Positions 1-9,392 of a DNA stretch of 64,000 nucleotides are shown here, piece after piece. The translations under genes were made by a program, and so were the position numbers. The notes beneath the pieces are model-generated. The model searched no databases. It was not told the DNA's origin and saw only the letters and a program-made list of their open reading frames with translations. Source of the stretch: Bradyrhizobium sp. CCBAU 53340 (GTDB lineage Bacteria; Pseudomonadota; Alphaproteobacteria; Rhizobiales; Xanthobacteraceae); NCBI RefSeq assembly GCF_015291645.1, contig NZ_CP030055.1:1240001-1304000 (forward strand), in the 5' to 3' direction. How positions within the stretch are numbered: position 1 is the stretch's first letter; every line of letters begins with the position of its first letter.

Positions 1-1070
1 GTATCACCACCGCCCGCGATCGAGATCAGCTTCTTGGCCTTGGTGCGTTCGGCGGCGTGCTTGGCGGCCGCAACCGTGCCACGGTCGAACGGCTGCATCT
101 CGAACGCCCCTAACGGTCCGTTCCAGACCAGTGTTGCCGCATCGTCGATCGCGGCCTGGACGCGCACGATCGATTGCGGGCCGACGTCGAGGATCATGCC
201 GTCGGCCGGGATCGCATCGAGGCCATAGGCATGCGACGGCGCATTCGCGGCGAAGTGATAAGCGACAGTCGCGTCAACGGGGAGGATGATGGCGCAATTG
301 GCGGCCTCCGCCTTTTCCATGATGCGCAGCGCGGTGGGCGCGAGATCCTTCTCGGCCAGCGACTTGCCGACCGCAACGCCCTGGGCGTGCAGGAAGGTGT
401 TGGCCATGCCGCCGCCGATCACGAGCGCGTCGACCTTGGTGACGAGGTTTTCCAGCAGGTCGATCTTGGTCGAGACCTTGGCGCCGCCGATGATGGCGAT
501 CACAGGCTTGGTCGGCGAACCCAGCGCCTTCTCCAGCGCATCGAGCTCGGCCTGCATGGTGCGGCCGGCATAGGCGGGCAGCTTGTGACCGAGACCCTCG
601 GTCGAGGCGTGGGCGCGGTGCGCCGCCGAGAAGGCGTCGCTGACCCAGATGTCGCCGAGCTTTGCCAGCTCCGCGACGAAGGCCGGATCGTTCTTCTCTT
701 CCTCTTTGTGGAAGCGGGTGTTTTCCAGACAAAGGATGTCGCCATCCCTCAGCGCCGCGACGGCCTTGGCCGCGGGTTCGCCGATGCAATCATCGGCGAA
801 GGCGACCGGCTTGTTCACGACCTTCGACAGCGCTTCCGCGACGGGCTTGAGCGACTCCTTGGGGTCGCGCCCCTTCGGCCGGCCGAAATGCGCGAGCAGG
901 ATGACCTTGCCGCCCTTGTCGGAGATTTCGGTGATGGTCGGCGCGACGCGCTCGAGCCGCGTCGCGTCGGTAACGCGGCCATTGTCCATGGGCACGTTGA
1001 GATCGACGCGCAGCAGCACGCGCTTGCCCTTCACGTCGACGTCGTCGAGGGTGCGGAATTTGTTGGTCAT
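1..1070 (-). CDS. pgk: Phosphoglycerate kinase (3' end outside window)
   Basis: Phosphoglycerate kinase interconverts 1,3-bisphosphoglycerate and 3-phosphoglycerate with ADP/ATP in the cytoplasm, serving glycolysis, gluconeogenesis and the Calvin cycle. The first 356 codons are present. The start [17 protein letters not shown] is followed by the substrate-loop pattern VDLNVPM, then HFGRPKG, LLENLRF-like [17 protein letters not shown], and the hinge/nucleotide region with [10 protein letters not shown]. The reading ends at ISIAGGGDT, so the C-terminal end and stop are off the left edge. It is the last visible gene of a minus-strand tkt-gap-pgk set, with 153 bp of repeat-containing spacer after gap. 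The long plus-strand reading frame opposite it is a high-GC shadow. Confidence 0.96.
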   Translation of the reverse strand, partial: MTNKFRTLDDVDVKGKRVLLRVDLNVPMDNGRVTDATRLERVAPTITEISDKGGKVILLAHFGRPKGRDPKESLKPVAEALSKVVNKPVAFADDCIGEPAAKAVAALRDGDILCLENTRFHKEEEKNDPAFVAELAKLGDIWVSDAFSAAHRAHASTEGLGHKLPAYAGRTMQAELDALEKALGSPTKPVIAIIGGAKVSTKIDLLENLVTKVDALVIGGGMANTFLHAQGVAVGKSLAEKDLAPTALRIMEKAEAANCAIILPVDATVAYHFAANAPSHAYGLDAIPADGMILDVGPQSIVRVQAAIDDAATLVWNGPLGAFEMQPFDRGTVAAAKHAAERTKAKKLISIAGGGD

Positions 1071-1082
1071 GTTCGGCTCTCT

Positions 1083-1208
1083 TGTCCCGGGCGCGCTGCG
1101 GCACGAAGTGCCGCTGCGCAGAACCGGGACCCAGGATGTGACGGGTCCCGCGGTCGAATGGGTCCCGGCTCTGCGACGCAGCGTTTCACGCTGCATCGCG
1201 TCCGGGAC
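1083..1208. repeat. Dispersed palindromic repeat (GTCCCGG type)
   Basis: The gap-pgk spacer is almost filled by two hairpin units. The first pairs GTCCCGG near 1084 with CCGGGAC near 1125 and has an inner GCGGCAC/GTGCCGC stem. The second runs from GGTCCCGG near 1161 to TCCGGGAC near 1201. The same ends flank the unit at 7514-7552. It is probably a non-autonomous REP-like element; in the mRNA it would fold between gap and pgk and could affect transcript stability. Confidence 0.7.
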
Positions 1209-1223
1209 ACGAGACCTACGGTC

Positions 1224-2231
1224 TTAGATCACCTTCGCCATCGCGACGGCGGTGTCCGCCATGCGATTGGAGAAGCCCCACTCGTTGTCGTACCAGGACA
1301 TCACGCGCACCAGCGTGCCGTTCTGCACCTTGGTCTGGTCCTCGTGGAAGGTCGAGGAGTGCGGATCGTGGTTGAAGTCGATCGAGACGTTCGGCGCGCT
1401 GGTGTAGCCGAGGATGCCCTTGAGCTGCTGCTCGCTGGCGCGCTTCATCGCCGCGTTGATTTCCTTGGCGTCGGTGGCGCGCTTGGCGACGATCTTGAGG
1501 TCGACCACCGAGACGTTCGGGGTCGGCACGCGGATCGCAACGCCGTCGAGCTTGCCCTTCAACTCCGGCAGCACCAGGCCGATCGCCTTCGCAGCACCGG
1601 TCGAGGTCGGGATCATCGACATCGCAGCCGCGCGGCCGCGGTAGAGATCCTTGTGCAGCGTGTCCAGCGTCGGCTGGTCGCCGGTATAGGCGTGGATCGT
1701 GGTCATGAAGCCGGTCTCGATGCCGACGAGATCGTTCAGCACCTTGGCAACCGGCGCGAGGCAGTTGGTGGTGCAGGAACCGTTGGAGACGACCAGGTGA
1801 TCCTTGGTCAGGGTCTCGTGGTTGACGCCGTAGACGATGGTGGCGTCGGCGCCATCGGCGGGCGCGGAGACCAGCACGCGCTTGGCGCCGGCGGTCAGAT
1901 GCGCGGAGGCCTTCTCCTTCGCAGTGAAGATGCCGGTGCATTCCAGCGCGATATCGACGCCGAGATCCTTCCACGGCAGCTTCGAGGGATCGCGCTCGGC
2001 GGTCACCTTGATCTTGCCGTTGCCGAGGCTTATCGAGTCGCCGTCGACGGTCACGGTGCCGGGGAAGCGGCCATGGACGCTGTCGTAACGGAGGAGATGA
2101 GCATTGGTCTCGACCGGGCCGAGATCGTTGATGCCGACAACCTCGATGTCCTTGCGGCCGGACTCAGCGATAGCCCGCAGCACGTTGCGGCCAATGCGGC
2201 CAAAACCGTTAATTCCGACGCGGACTGCCAT
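1224..2231 (-). CDS. gap: Glyceraldehyde-3-phosphate dehydrogenase, type I
   Basis: Catalyses the NAD(P)-dependent, reversible oxidative phosphorylation of glyceraldehyde 3-phosphate. The 335-residue product has the N-terminal Rossmann motif [10 protein letters not shown] (residues 6-15) and the active-site stretch SNGSCTTNC with the catalytic Cys at 153. The substrate-specificity segment [21 protein letters not shown] follows, shortened here to [18 protein letters not shown]. The frame can be extended 16 codons upstream, but the ATG at 2231 is preceded by AGGAG and begins the family-typical [10 protein letters not shown], so it was chosen. It lies between tkt and pgk on the same strand, the usual Calvin/glycolysis order in this group. 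NAD versus NADP preference was not judged. Confidence 0.97.
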   Translation of the reverse strand: MAVRVGINGFGRIGRNVLRAIAESGRKDIEVVGINDLGPVETNAHLLRYDSVHGRFPGTVTVDGDSISLGNGKIKVTAERDPSKLPWKDLGVDIALECTGIFTAKEKASAHLTAGAKRVLVSAPADGADATIVYGVNHETLTKDHLVVSNGSCTTNCLAPVAKVLNDLVGIETGFMTTIHAYTGDQPTLDTLHKDLYRGRAAAMSMIPTSTGAAKAIGLVLPELKGKLDGVAIRVPTPNVSVVDLKIVAKRATDAKEINAAMKRASEQQLKGILGYTSAPNVSIDFNHDPHSSTFHEDQTKVQNGTLVRVMSWYDNEWGFSNRMADTAVAMAKVI

Positions 2232-2282
2232 GTTTCGTCTCCTTCTGACCGTTTCGTGACGGCTGTTCAATAACCCCATCGT

Positions 2283-2322
2283 CCCGCACAGCGCGCGCTT
2301 TGCGCGCCTGCGAGGGTTTTTT
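2283..2322 (+). terminator. GC hairpin followed by T6 between tkt and gap
   Basis: Bases 2283-2296 (CCCGCACAGCGCGC) pair, with two mismatches, with 2302-2316, and a run of six T follows at 2317-2322. Read on the plus strand this has the form of an intrinsic terminator, but no plus-strand gene ends here. On the minus strand it lies in the gap leader, about 50 bp upstream of the gap start. It may block antisense transcription or fold in the tkt-gap transcript. A second hairpin, CGCCCGG...CCGGGCG, lies at about 2332-2351. Confidence 0.4.
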
Positions 2323-2403
2323 AGAGGCGGACGCCCGGTTCGGCCGGGCGGTGCTTGATCATATGAGGAGTTACGTAGTCCTTTTTTTTGGCAAGCTCAA
2401 CTC

Positions 2404-4389
2404 TCAGGAAACGCGCTTCAGGACGGCGTTAACCGCAGCCTCGGCGGTAATGCCGAAATGCTGGAAGATCTTGTTGAGCGGCGCGCTGGCGCCGAAGGAG
2501 TGCATGCCTACGAATTCGCCATCCTGGCCGATCACGGCGTCCCAGCCCCAGCGCACAGCGGCCTCGATCGCGACCTTGATCGGCGCGTTGCCGATGATCG
2601 CATCGCGGCGTTCCTTTGGTTGCGCTAACAAGAGCTCGAGCGAGGGCACCGAGACCACCCGCGTCGGAATGCCGCGTTCAGCGAGCTGCTTCTGGGCGGC
2701 CACGGCCATCTCGACCTCGGAACCGGACGCGAACAGCGTCGCCTTGGCTTCGCCCTGTGCCGGAACCAGCTCGTAGGCGCCATGCTGGCACGGATTGTCG
2801 TTCGGCGCTGTGGTGCGGAGCTGCGGCAGGTTCTGCCGCGTCAGTGCCAGCACGGTCGGGCCGTCGACGCGGTTGAGCGCGAGCTCCCAGCACTCGGCAA
2901 CCTCCATCGCGTCGCAGGGCCGGAACACGCGCATGTTCGGGATGGCGCGCAGCGCTGCGAGATGCTCGACCGGCTGATGGGTCGGACCGTCTTCGCCGAG
3001 GCCGATGGAGTCATGCGTCATCACGTAGACGACGCCCGCGCCCATCAACGCGGCGAGGCGCATCGCGGGACGCGCATAGTCGGTGAAGACCAGGAAGGTT
3101 GCGCCGTTCGGTGCGAAGCCGCCATGCAGGAAAATGCCGTTCATCGCGGCGGCCATGCCGTGCTCGCGGATGCCGTAATGAATGAAGCGGCCCTTCGGCG
3201 TCTTGGCGGAGAAGGCAGTCGCCGACTTCGCCTTGTTGTTGTTGGAGCCGGTGAGGTCGGCCGAGCCTGCGAGGAATTCCATCGGCATCGCGCCGGCGAT
3301 CACCTCGATCACCGCTTCCGACGACTTGCGGGTCGCAGCCGTCATCGGCTTCTCGAGCAGCTCCTTCTTGTACGCGCGCACCGCCTTGGCGAGCGACGCC
3401 GGACGCTCGTGGCGCAGGCGGCGCTCGAACTCGGCGCGCTTGCGGCTGCCGAGCTCGCCGAGCCGCGCTTCCCATTCCTGGCGAGCCGTGGCGCCGCGGC
3501 TGCCGGCCGCGCGCCAGGCCTTCAGCACGTCATCGGGCACCGAGAACGGCTCGAGCGAGATACCGAGATTTTCCTTGGCGGCCTTGAGCTCGTCGGCGCC
3601 GAGCGCTTCGCCATGCGCCTTCGCGGTGCCGGCCTTGTGCGGCGCGCCGAAGCCGATGGTGGTGCGGCAGGCGATCAGCGTCGGCTTGTTGGATTTTTGC
3701 GCGCGGGTGATCGCAGCGGCAATGGCGGCCTGGTCATGACCGTCGATCTTCTCGGCGGCCCACCCCGCCGACTTGAAGCGCTTCACCTGGTCGACCGAGT
3801 CGGCGATCGAGGTCGGACCGTCGATCGAGATGCCGTTGTCGTCGTAGAGCACGATCAGCTTGCCGAGTTTCCAGTGCCCGGCCATCGCGATCGCTTCCTG
3901 CGACACGCCTTCCATCAGGTCGCCGTCGGAGGCGAGCACGTAGGTATGATGGTCGACGATCTTCTTGCCGAATTCGGCGGCGAGCATCTTCTCGGCGAGC
4001 GCCATGCCGACTGCGGTCGAGATGCCCTGGCCGAGCGGGCCGGTGGTGGTCTCGATGCCCTTGGTGTGGAAGTTCTCGGGGTGGCCGGGGGTCAGCGAGC
4101 CGAGCTGACGGAAGTTCTTGAGCTGGTCCAGCGTCATCGCGGCGTTGCCGGTCAAGTACAGCAGCGAATAGAGCAGCATCGAGCCGTGGCCGGCGGAGAG
4201 CACGAAGCGGTCGCGGTCCGGCCAATCGGTGACGGCGGCGTCGAATTTCAGGAACCGCGTGAACAGCACCGTGGCGATGTCGGCGGCGCCCATCGGCAGG
4301 CCGGGATGGCCCGACTTCGCCTTCTCGACAGCGTCCATCGAGAGGCCGCGGATAGCGTTGGCCATGCGGTTGTGGTCGACCTGCGTCAT
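2404..4389 (-). CDS. tkt: Transketolase
   Basis: Thiamine-diphosphate enzyme moving two-carbon ketol units between sugar phosphates in the pentose-phosphate and Calvin pathways. The 661-residue product shows all three transketolase domains: SGHPG (His28) and SAGHGSM (His68) in the substrate/TPP site, TGPLGQG, the TPP motif [13 protein letters not shown]...DDN in the form ASDGDLMEG, and [12 protein letters not shown] with the catalytic Glu. [16 protein letters not shown] and the C-terminal domain follow. An upstream in-frame extension of 39 codons exists, but the ATG at 4389 ([16 protein letters not shown]) matches family starts and was chosen; its ribosome site is weak. It heads the minus-strand tkt-gap-pgk set and is divergent from the DUF4164-zapA genes. 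The 295-bp divergent region (4390-4684) shows no clear promoter box. Confidence 0.96.
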   Translation of the reverse strand: MTQVDHNRMANAIRGLSMDAVEKAKSGHPGLPMGAADIATVLFTRFLKFDAAVTDWPDRDRFVLSAGHGSMLLYSLLYLTGNAAMTLDQLKNFRQLGSLTPGHPENFHTKGIETTTGPLGQGISTAVGMALAEKMLAAEFGKKIVDHHTYVLASDGDLMEGVSQEAIAMAGHWKLGKLIVLYDDNGISIDGPTSIADSVDQVKRFKSAGWAAEKIDGHDQAAIAAAITRAQKSNKPTLIACRTTIGFGAPHKAGTAKAHGEALGADELKAAKENLGISLEPFSVPDDVLKAWRAAGSRGATARQEWEARLGELGSRKRAEFERRLRHERPASLAKAVRAYKKELLEKPMTAATRKSSEAVIEVIAGAMPMEFLAGSADLTGSNNNKAKSATAFSAKTPKGRFIHYGIREHGMAAAMNGIFLHGGFAPNGATFLVFTDYARPAMRLAALMGAGVVYVMTHDSIGLGEDGPTHQPVEHLAALRAIPNMRVFRPCDAMEVAECWELALNRVDGPTVLALTRQNLPQLRTTAPNDNPCQHGAYELVPAQGEAKATLFASGSEVEMAVAAQKQLAERGIPTRVVSVPSLELLLAQPKERRDAIIGNAPIKVAIEAAVRWGWDAVIGQDGEFVGMHSFGASAPLNKIFQHFGITAEAAVNAVLKRVS

Positions 4390-4684
4390 GTCTAAAATCC
4401 GTCTGAAATGAGGCGCTTGGGGGCGGGTCGCCCGCGCGGAAAGGAGCCTTTCGGCCACTGAAGGACGGGGCTGGGATAGCACCTCGGTTCCGGGAGTCCA
4501 AGGCAATCAAACGCGCCACGGCGCGAAAAGCTGCTTATCGGTGCATAGTTTCGCGGCGGCGTTGCGATTCGCTAGCTTGCCACGTAAATTTCTGCTTCTA
4601 ACCGCTTGCCGAACCGAGTCTTTTGCCGGGCGGCAAGCCCCGTAAGGCCACGGGCATAGCCCACAGGGTTCCGCCGCTGACTGC

Positions 4685-5005
4685 ATGAACGATCGCGTAT
4701 CCAAAAGCGCTGCCATGACGGAGTCCTCCGCCGTCGAGATCGAGATCGCGACCCGCAGACTCACGGCGGCACTCGACGCGCTCGAAAGCGCGGTGGAGCG
4801 GCGGCGCGATGCCGATCGCGACGAGAACGAGCTCGCGACGCGAATCCAGGCGCTGGGTGCGGACCGTTCGCGGCTTGCCGATGAGCTCGACGGCGCGCTG
4901 GTGAAGGCGCGCAAGCTCGAGCGCACCAACCGCGAGATCTCCGATCGGCTGGATTCCGCCATCGTCACGATACGCTCGGTGCTCGATACCGGAGAGGACG
5001 GATGA
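4685..5005 (+). CDS. DUF4164-type coiled-coil protein upstream of zapA
   Basis: A 106-residue acidic/basic protein with no membrane segment. Residues about 17-100 form an almost continuous heptad pattern (IEIATRRLTAALDALESAVE, then LATRIQALGADRSRLADEL and KARKLERTNREISDRL), so it is predicted to be a coiled coil. This resembles the alphaproteobacterial DUF4164 family, which is commonly found just before zapA. Its stop overlaps the zapA start in an ATGA junction, so translation is coupled. A role alongside ZapA at the division ring is an inference from context; the biochemical function is unknown. A second in-frame Met at codon 11 (MTESSAVEIE) could be the true start. Confidence 0.75.
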   Translation: MNDRVSKSAAMTESSAVEIEIATRRLTAALDALESAVERRRDADRDENELATRIQALGADRSRLADELDGALVKARKLERTNREISDRLDSAIVTIRSVLDTGEDG

Positions 5006-5385
5006 GCCACATCAACGTCACCATCAACGCGCGGCAATACCGCATGGCTTGCGAGGAGGGCCAGGAGGTGCGGCTGCTCAAGCTCGCCGAAACCCTGGAG
5101 ACACGCATTCAGTCGTTGCGCGGAAAATTCGGCGAGATCGGCGATGCGCGCCTCACCGTGATGGCCGCGCTGACCGTCTGCGACGAACTGGTCGACACCA
5201 GCAATCGCGTCCGGACGCTGGAGCAGGAGCTGACGGAGCTCCGGGATTTCCGCAACGCCGCCGTCGAGCGCGCCCGCATGACCCAGACCGCCGTCGTCAA
5301 CGCACTGAACGCCGCCGCCGAACGCATCGAGAAGTCGACCCAGGTGCTGAACCGCACCGTCGGGAATGGAATCGCGATCGGGTGA
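5002..5385 (+). CDS. zapA: Cell division protein ZapA
   Basis: ZapA binds FtsZ and bundles protofilaments at the Z ring. The 127-residue protein starts MSHINVTINARQYRMACEEG, the conserved N-terminal FtsZ-binding globular part. A long helix then runs from about residue 60 to the end (VCDELVDTSNRVRTLEQELTEL...), which makes the antiparallel coiled-coil tetramer. Length and order fit the family. The start codon overlaps the stop of the preceding coiled-coil gene. Downstream lie a palindromic repeat, the 6S RNA and fau, an arrangement conserved in many proteobacteria. Confidence 0.9.
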   Translation: MSHINVTINARQYRMACEEGQEVRLLKLAETLETRIQSLRGKFGEIGDARLTVMAALTVCDELVDTSNRVRTLEQELTELRDFRNAAVERARMTQTAVVNALNAAAERIEKSTQVLNRTVGNGIAIG

Positions 5386-5422
5386 TAGTGGTCAGAACGA
5401 AGGGTCGCGAGCCGGCGCCGAA

Positions 5423-5592
5423 GGTGCCCACCTCTCCCGGAGGGAGAGGTCGGATCGCATCGTAAGATGCGATCCGGGTGAGGCCTTAAGGTCCCTCTGC
5501 CTGCCGCGCCCCCTCACCCGGATTGCTCTGGACGATGCTTCGCATCGCCAGCTGCAATCCGACCTCTCCCCGCTGGGGAGAGGTGGGCACCG
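5423..5592. repeat. Long palindromic repeat (CCTCTCCC type)
   Basis: An imperfect inverted repeat of about 170 bp. The left end GGTGCCCACCTCTCCC mirrors the right end GGGGAGAGGTGGGCACC. Nested pairs are ATCCGGGTGAGG near 5471 with CCTCACCCGGAT near 5512, plus several small hairpins. Related copies lie at 16641-16786 and 62583-62715 and a shorter one at 63886-63910. It occupies most of the space between zapA and the 6S RNA and is probably a mobile-derived, non-coding REP-like element. Confidence 0.8.
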
Positions 5593-5644
5593 AGGCCGCC
5601 GCGAGAGGCTGGCGATTCGTCAGCATCGTTGTTACATTGCGCAA

Positions 5645-5804
5645 GCGAGGCTGCGACGCGCGTCAGGAGCCATATATCCCCGGGGCCTTATCGATCCTTT
5701 AGGGAACTGTCCCTGGCCGGGCCCGTGGGCCCGGACATATGGTGCCCACCTACTTTCGTAGGGAACTCCGGGATCGAGTGCTTCAACGGCGTACGCGGCT
5801 TCGC
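5645..5804 (+). ncRNA. ssrS: 6S RNA
   Basis: 6S RNA binds the RNA polymerase-housekeeping sigma holoenzyme by mimicking an open promoter. The evidence is structure and position. The ends form a closing stem, GAGGCTGCG at 5647-5655 pairing through nine bases (two G-U) with CGCGGCTTC at 5794-5802. Further pairs extend this stem, a large partly unpaired centre follows, and the terminal arm is GC-rich (GGGCCCGTGGGCCCGG near 5718). The length of about 160 nt fits. It sits between zapA and fau, the conserved place for this gene. Ends are set from the stem and could shift by several bases. Small reading frames across it are not genes. Confidence 0.85.
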
Positions 5805-5866
5805 ACTGTTTCTTCGCTTCTGGTTCGTGCCTGTCGAATTGCGTCCCCGACACGCTTGCGGTTCAG

Positions 5867-5970
5867 GTGTCATGCCCCGGCTGACCGGGGCATCCAGTAC
5901 GCCGCGGCGTTGAGGCTCTAGCACTGGCGTCTCTGCAATACTGGATCACTCGCCTTCGCGGGTGATGACG
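5867..5970. repeat. Palindromic repeat (CATGCCCCGGC type)
   Basis: A unit beginning GTCATGCCCCGGCTGACCGG, with a short CCCCGGC...CCGGGG hairpin and then CATCCAGTAC. After a variable centre it ends with GCAATACTGGATC and a CGCCTTCGCGGG hairpin before TGATGAC. The outer GTCATGCC/GTGATGAC ends and the CCAGTA/TACTGG pair are inverted. It ends 30 bp before the chosen fau start. The shorter unit at 7420-7447 has a similar left end. Confidence 0.65.
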
Positions 5971-6000
5971 GCAGACAACTCTGCCTCGGGACCAACGCAC

Positions 6001-6597
6001 ATGACCAACAGCAAATCCGAACTCCGTGCCAAAGCCCTCGCGGCGCGCGACGCGCTGAGCGAGAAGAAGCGCGTCGCCGCTGCGGCAAAACTCGCCAAGC
6101 GCGGGCTGCCGTTCAAGCTGCTGCCGGGCAGCATCGTCTCCGGCTATTCGCCGATCCGCAGCGAGATCGACCCGATGCCGCTGATGAAGAAGCTCGCCGA
6201 GGAGGGCGCAAAGCTGGCGCTGCCCTGCGTCACCGCGCGGGGCCAGTCGCTGATCTTCCGCCTCTTCCATCCGGACGACCGCCTGATGCTCGGCCCGCTC
6301 GGCATTCCCGAGCCGTCGCCCGCGGCCGCTGAGGTGATCCCCGACATCATGCTGACGCCGCTTGCAGCGTTCGACCGTCTCGGCCATCGCATCGGCTATG
6401 GTGCCGGTCATTACGATTTCACCTTCGCGCATCTGCGCAAGGCCAAGCACATCGTCGGCATTGGACTGGCTTTTGCGGCGCAGGAGATCAAGGCGGTTCC
6501 GGCACTATCGCACGACGTGGCGCTGGATTATGTGCTAACGGAATCGGACGTATTCGATTTCCGGAGTTCTGAAGTTGCGCATTCTCTTCGTGGGTGA
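6001..6597 (+). CDS. fau: 5-formyltetrahydrofolate cyclo-ligase
   Basis: Converts 5-formyl-THF to 5,10-methenyl-THF using ATP, returning stored folate to one-carbon metabolism. The 198-residue product has the N-terminal helix region SKSELRAKALAARDAL, the substrate segment SPIRSEIDPMPLM and the C-terminal nucleotide/folate motif GHRIGYGAGHYDF. The frame opens 13 codons earlier inside a repeat, but the ATG at 6001 (MTNSKSELRAK) fits family starts. Location directly after 6S RNA is the conserved ygfA context. Its 3' end overlaps the next gene by 23 bp. Confidence 0.92.
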   Translation: MTNSKSELRAKALAARDALSEKKRVAAAAKLAKRGLPFKLLPGSIVSGYSPIRSEIDPMPLMKKLAEEGAKLALPCVTARGQSLIFRLFHPDDRLMLGPLGIPEPSPAAAEVIPDIMLTPLAAFDRLGHRIGYGAGHYDFTFAHLRKAKHIVGIGLAFAAQEIKAVPALSHDVALDYVLTESDVFDFRSSEVAHSLRG

Positions 6598-7399
6598 TGT
6601 CGTCGGCCGCAGCGGGCGCAATGCCATCGCCGAATACCTGCCCGGCATGGTCAAGGATTGGTCGCTCGATTTCGTCGTCGTCAACGGCGAGAACTCGGCG
6701 GGCGGTTTCGGCATCACCGAAGCGATCTATCAGGAGTTTCTCGACGCCGGCGCCGATGCGGTGACGCTTGGCAATCACTCCTGGGACCAGCGCGAAGCGC
6801 TGGTCTTCATCGAGCGCGCCGAGCGCCTGGTGCGGCCGACGAATTATCCGCGTGGTACGCCCGGCCGCGGCGCGGCTCTGGTCGAGACCAAGAACGGCAA
6901 GCATGCCCTCGTCGTCAATGCGCTCGGGCGCGTCTTCATGACCCCGTTCGACGATCCCTTCGCCGCGCTCGAGCGCGAACTGGGGGCCTGTCCGCTCGGC
7001 GTTGCCGCCGATGCCATCGTCGTCGATTTCCATTGCGAGGCGAGCAGCGAGAAGCAGGGCGTCGGCTTCTTCTGCGACGGCCGCGCCAGCCTCGTCGTCG
7101 GCACGCACACCCACGTGCCGACCGCCGACCACCAGATCCTGTCGGGCGGCACCGCCTACATGACCGACGCCGGCATGACCGGCGACTACGACTCCATCAT
7201 CGGCATGCAGAAGGAAGAGCCGCTGCGCCGCTTCACCTCGGGGATTCCGTCAGGCCGCTTCGAGCCGGCGCCCGGTGTGGCAACACTCAGCGGAGTGGCG
7301 GTGGAGACGGACGATGCGACAGGCCTCGCGCTCAAGATCGCACCGGTGCGCGTCGGTGGACGGCTGGAGCCAGCGACGCCGAAGTTCTGGTTGAGCTGA
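6575..7399 (+). CDS. YmdB-like metallophosphoesterase (TIGR00282 family)
   Basis: A 274-residue cytoplasmic metallophosphoesterase of the family whose Bacillus member YmdB hydrolyses 2',3'-cyclic nucleotides. Metal-binding motifs are in order: GDVVGRSGR (residues 7-15), VVNGENSAGG, TLGNHSWD and the C-terminal GTHTHVPTAD. The start is a TTG at 6575 with a CCGGAG ribosome site eight bases upstream; it overlaps fau, which implies translational coupling. A role in RNA turnover or cyclic-nucleotide signalling is known for the family but not demonstrated here. Confidence 0.88.
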   Translation: MRILFVGDVVGRSGRNAIAEYLPGMVKDWSLDFVVVNGENSAGGFGITEAIYQEFLDAGADAVTLGNHSWDQREALVFIERAERLVRPTNYPRGTPGRGAALVETKNGKHALVVNALGRVFMTPFDDPFAALERELGACPLGVAADAIVVDFHCEASSEKQGVGFFCDGRASLVVGTHTHVPTADHQILSGGTAYMTDAGMTGDYDSIIGMQKEEPLRRFTSGIPSGRFEPAPGVATLSGVAVETDDATGLALKIAPVRVGGRLEPATPKFWLS

Positions 7400-7419
7400 A
7401 GAACGGCGCCACAAACTCG

Positions 7420-7447
7420 GTGTCATCCCCGCGAACGCGGGGATCCA
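7420..7447. repeat. Short palindromic repeat unit
   Basis: GTGTCATCCCCGCGAACGCG followed by GGGATCCAT forms a tight CCCCGCG/CGCGGGG hairpin 20 bp after the phosphoesterase stop. It resembles the left end of the 5867 repeat and may also serve as a transcription end, although no T run follows. Confidence 0.5.
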
Positions 7448-7513
7448 TAACCACAGGGAGTCGTTGTTGCGCGAAGCCGGTCACTCCGAGCCTTCGCAAA
7501 ACTATTGCTGCGG

Positions 7514-7552
7514 CGTATGGGTCCCGGATCTGCGCTTCGCTTGTCCGGGACG
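7514..7552. repeat. Palindromic repeat unit (GTCCCGG type)
   Basis: A single unit with GGGTCCCGG at 7519-7527 facing TCCGGGAC near 7544 and a CTGCGC...GCTT centre. It matches the arms of the gap-pgk spacer element at 1083-1208. It lies in the 460-bp gene-free stretch 7400-7859, which holds only this, the units at 7420 and 7563, and no detectable gene. Confidence 0.6.
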
Positions 7553-7562
7553 ACAAGTGTCT

Positions 7563-7653
7563 TAGGGTGGGCAAAGGCGCACTTGCGCCGTGCCCACCAT
7601 CTCTCTGCACGTAAATCGAAATGCGTGGGCACGCTTTGCTTTGCCCACCGTAC
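7563..7653. repeat. Palindromic repeat (GGTGGGCAAAG type)
   Basis: Left end TAGGGTGGGCAAAGGCGC faces right end GCTTTGCCCACCGTACG, with two inner hairpins (GGCGCACTTGCGCC and GTGGGCACGCTTTGC). The copy between ruvA and ruvB at 13344-13440 has the same ends in a perfect 18-bp inverted repeat. Confidence 0.7.
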
Positions 7654-7859
7654 GATACTGAACGTGCGGAGAGAGGCCCCTCATCCGGCGCCATGGCCGA
7701 AGCTGCGCTGCGTGCGTAGCGATTTCGGAATAATAGCATTATGCGCCTGTTTTGCCCGACGCGTCAAGTGTTCATCGGCGCCAGGGGCGTGACGAAGCGC
7801 TAAGCCGTTGATCCCGCACACCCCGGCTACTGTGCATGGGGTTGTTTTCGAGATTTGAA

Positions 7860-9284
7860 TCAGCCCTGCCGGAATCCCATCCGGAACGCGCCCCAGTGCT
7901 TGCCGCGGACCATGATCGGCGAGGACAAATCCTTCATCAGCACGAACTGCCCGCCGCCCATGTCGCGGCGATAGGTCTGCAGCAGGAACGGTTTTGTGTT
8001 GGCCGCGACCTTCTTCACCGTTCGATCGTTGAACAGGCGGCGGTTGCGGCAATTGGCGTTGTTCCAGACCGGGTCCTTGCCTTGCGGCAGGCGGTAGTTC
8101 GGATTGTGGGTCGGCAGATAGCCGCTCCTCGCCCAGGCGACGCAATAGACGATGCGCGGATCCGATTTCTGGATCGGGTCCTGGATCGCGGGCAGCACAC
8201 GGTCGGTGAATTCGACGTAATTGGTGAGGTACTGCTTCGGATCGGTGCCCGCGATCTCGCGGTAGTTCTCGTCCAGGAGCTTGTCGAGCGTGATCTCGCC
8301 GCGATCGATGGCGGCTTCGAATTCGGCCGAAATCCGCTTGGCCGTCTCGACCACGACGCGGATCAGCGGCGTGTCCGACGTCTCGACGCCGCTGTCGGCG
8401 ATCAGCGCGATCAGGCCTTCGGAGGTGTCGAGCAGCTTCGCCACCCGCTCGTCGGCGTGCTTGAGATCGCGCGAGGAGAGATCGACGCCCTTGGCGAGCT
8501 CGCTGAGCTCGTTGATGACGGTGTCGCAATGGCCGAGATTGGAGGTTGCAGCGCGCGTGACGTTGTCGATCTCCGCCTCGACCGAAGCAAAGCCCTGCTG
8601 GACGCGTGAGATGATGCCGGAGATCGCTTGCGCGCCTTCACCCGCGGTCTTCGCCCGCTGCGAAGCGTCGCTGCTCTCGCCGATCAGGCCTTCGATCTGG
8701 CCGTCGAGATCGCGCACGGTGTCGGAGATCTGGTGGGTGGCCTGGCGCGTCGCCTCCGCGAGATTCTTGACCTCGCTCGCGACCACCGCAAAGCCGCGTC
8801 CGGCATTGCCGGCGCGCGCGGCTTCGATGGTTGCGTTCAGGGCAAGCAGATTGGTCTGCTTGGCGATCGCCTCGATCGAGCCGGAGACCTTGGCCACCTG
8901 CGCCAGCGCGGAGCCGACGGCGCCAAGCCGCGCCTCGATCCGCTCGACGGCCGCGACGAGCTCGGAGATGTGGCTGACCGCGGTATCGACTGCGCTGCGC
9001 GACTGCGCGATCTCGCCGACCGCCGCCGACGTGGTCGATTGCACCGCCTGCGAGGCGTTGGCGATGTCGTGGTTGGCCGAGACCATGGTCTCGGCGGTCT
9101 TCTGGAGATGGTGGAACCGTTCCGACTGGTTGGCGACGCGGTGTGCGACTTCCTGGACGTTGCCGGCAATGTCGGCGAGCTCGACGCCGAGGCCGCCGAT
9201 GCGGTCGGCAAGCTGGTCGATCAGCCGTTCGGCGAGAGTCCGGTTGGAGCCGGTGTCCAGGACTGCAAGTTGTGCGACGGACAT
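7860..9284 (-). CDS. Soluble methyl-accepting chemotaxis protein with C-terminal sensor-like domain
   Basis: A 474-residue chemoreceptor without any membrane segment, so it should act in the cytoplasm. Residues about 40-300 form the coiled-coil signalling domain. The hairpin tip, about residues 137-185, carries the CheA/CheW-contact stretch [19 protein letters not shown] followed by [20 protein letters not shown]. The last 145 residues are a compact domain with [19 protein letters not shown] and the ending RDMGGGQF...[10 protein letters not shown]. The same domain ends the adjacent gene at 9393-11147, so the pair is a tandem duplication or shares a ligand type. The start at 9284 is preceded by GGAGG, ten bases away. 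The ligand is unknown. Confidence 0.88.
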   Translation of the reverse strand: MSVAQLAVLDTGSNRTLAERLIDQLADRIGGLGVELADIAGNVQEVAHRVANQSERFHHLQKTAETMVSANHDIANASQAVQSTTSAAVGEIAQSRSAVDTAVSHISELVAAVERIEARLGAVGSALAQVAKVSGSIEAIAKQTNLLALNATIEAARAGNAGRGFAVVASEVKNLAEATRQATHQISDTVRDLDGQIEGLIGESSDASQRAKTAGEGAQAISGIISRVQQGFASVEAEIDNVTRAATSNLGHCDTVINELSELAKGVDLSSRDLKHADERVAKLLDTSEGLIALIADSGVETSDTPLIRVVVETAKRISAEFEAAIDRGEITLDKLLDENYREIAGTDPKQYLTNYVEFTDRVLPAIQDPIQKSDPRIVYCVAWARSGYLPTHNPNYRLPQGKDPVWNNANCRNRRLFNDRTVKKVAANTKPFLLQTYRRDMGGGQFVLMKDLSSPIMVRGKHWGAFRMGFRQG

Positions 9285-9392
9285 ATCAGATGAGTCCTCC
9301 AGTCAGAGCCGCTCGCCGGCCCCCCGCGGCATTCCCAGTCCGATTTCGAGTTTAGAGGATGATTCGCGGCCGCCGTCTTGCCTGAGCGTGCA

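Noticed and set aside
174..2273. A 699-codon plus-strand open frame opposite pgk and gap
   Set aside because: It is antisense to two clear enzymes, rich in Arg/Gly/Asp/His from reversed high-GC codons, and has no domain or ribosome site. The same applies to the long frames opposite tkt (2782-4395), the SDR/ABC-F genes and hyuAB (50029-52652).
5423..5592. Possible CRISPR array or phage attachment site in the repeat-rich gaps
   Set aside because: The repeats are single palindromic units with unequal spacing, without regular spacers, cas genes, an integrase or a tRNA nearby.
5366..5924. Several 60-130 codon frames across the repeat and 6S RNA
   Set aside because: They run through inverted repeats and a structural RNA on both strands and have no ribosome sites or protein-like composition.
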